Below, piece after piece: positions 6,344-6,889 of a stretch of DNA of 6,889 nt. The position numbers were made by a program, and so were the translations under genes. The DNA is taken from the NCBI GenBank assembly GCA_947627395.1, contig CANQVW010000082.1:1-6889 (forward strand), given 5' to 3'. Numbering within the stretch: the stretch's first letter is position 1; each line of letters begins with the position of its first letter. Source of the DNA: an uncultured Bacilli bacterium (GTDB lineage: Bacteria > Bacillota_I > Bacilli_A > ML615J-28 > CAG-698). A model generated the notes under the pieces. That model saw only the letters and a program-made list of their open reading frames with translations, was not told the origin of the DNA and did not search any database.

Positions 6344-6889
6344 TTATTTTTGTTGCATTTTTTGTTTAAAATATCCACTCACTGCAATCATAACTGCATT
6401 ATCTGTGCAATATTGAAAACTTGGAAAAGTTAATAATACGCCAGGAATTTCCTGAATTCTCTTACTTAATTCTTCTCTTAAACCTTTATTTGCAGCTACA
6501 CCACCAGCAACAATGACATGTTGAATATGGAATTCCTCTACAGCACGCATGGTTTTATCCACGAGTACACCAACAACACTTTTTTGAAAAGAACAAGCAA
6601 GGTCAGGAATAATCACTTCTTGATTTTTCATGTGATATTGATTGACTAAATTCAAAACAGCCGATTTAATTCCTGAAAAACTAAAATTATATCCTTCTTT
6701 TGCAGCATAAATTGGAAATGAATATTGAGGTTTTCCCAGATGTGCTGCATCATCCACAGCCTTACCAGCAGGATATGGAAAATTCATCACTCTTCCAACC
6801 TTATCGTAAGCTTCTCCAACAGCATCATCTAAAGTTTGTCCAATCACTTCAAATGAATAATGCTCTTTCATTAAAACAAGTTCCGTATG
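6344..6889 (-). CDS. tsaD: tRNA t6A37 threonylcarbamoyltransferase TsaD, C-terminal 181 residues (start beyond right edge)
   Basis: TsaD transfers the threonylcarbamoyl group from threonylcarbamoyl-AMP to A37 of tRNAs decoding ANN codons, together with TsaB and TsaE in bacteria. The frame is open to the right edge, beginning HTELVLMKEH, which is the end of the SGGHT motif. Numbering from that His: GQTLDDAVGEAYDKVGRV (17-34), FSFSGIKSAV (69-78), AGGVAANKGLREEL (128-141, nucleotide-binding), and CTDNAVMIA (161-169, whose Asp is a metal ligand in the family). About 135-140 N-terminal residues, including the HxxxH metal motif, are outside the window. An ATG at 6871 is internal, not the start, because homology continues upstream of it. 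The usual YPGGP block reads YPAGK (39-43), a divergence from most homologues. The gene closes with two consecutive TAA codons. It is the first gene seen of the apparent operon. Confidence 0.95.
   Translation of the reverse strand, partial: HTELVLMKEHYSFEVIGQTLDDAVGEAYDKVGRVMNFPYPAGKAVDDAAHLGKPQYSFPIYAAKEGYNFSFSGIKSAVLNLVNQYHMKNQEVIIPDLACSFQKSVVGVLVDKTMRAVEEFHIQHVIVAGGVAANKGLREELSKRIQEIPGVLLTFPSFQYCTDNAVMIAVSGYFKQKMQQK

Noticed and set aside
1..6889. CRISPR array, insertion sequence, prophage or toxin-antitoxin pair
   Set aside because: No regularly spaced direct repeats, no inverted terminal repeats, and no transposase, integrase or toxin motifs in any open frame.

Overview
The window is strongly AT-rich and every gene I can support lies on the minus strand. 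The six genes are packed with gaps of 1 to 27 bases, so this looks like one operon, or part of one, read from the right edge to the left. In transcription order: tsaD (start beyond the right edge), a CvpA-like membrane protein, an unrecognised three-segment membrane protein, a very long coiled-coil protein (1126 aa), a stand-alone B3/4-domain protein, and glnS (end beyond the left edge). I see no RNA gene, insertion sequence, CRISPR array, clear terminator or convincing promoter. There is no gene-free stretch longer than 27 bases.

The organism is probably a low-GC member of the Bacillota, perhaps from the Erysipelotrichia or Mollicutes-related lineages. The reasons are base composition, strong purine-rich Shine-Dalgarno sites, and gene content (CvpA-like protein, stand-alone B3/4 protein). 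A bacterial GlnRS is found in only some Bacillota. TGA is used as a stop by the 335-aa gene and Trp is written TGG, so the Mycoplasma code (TGA = Trp) is unlikely. The lineage call is an inference.

Two themes are interleaved. The outer genes concern tRNA and decoding. TsaD makes the t6A37 modification of ANN-decoding tRNAs, GlnRS charges tRNA-Gln, and the B3/4 protein resembles the editing domain of PheRS beta. The three inner genes (about 6316 to 1374) form a membrane and scaffold block. They are a four-segment CvpA-like protein, a three-segment protein with large basic cytosolic regions, and a coiled-coil protein of about 1000 helical residues after a Lys/Thr/Ser/Pro-rich tail. The inner genes are tightly spaced: one base between the first two and 16 bases before the coiled-coil gene. 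They could encode parts of one envelope-attached structure. This is the best candidate here for something undescribed, but its function is not shown by the sequence.
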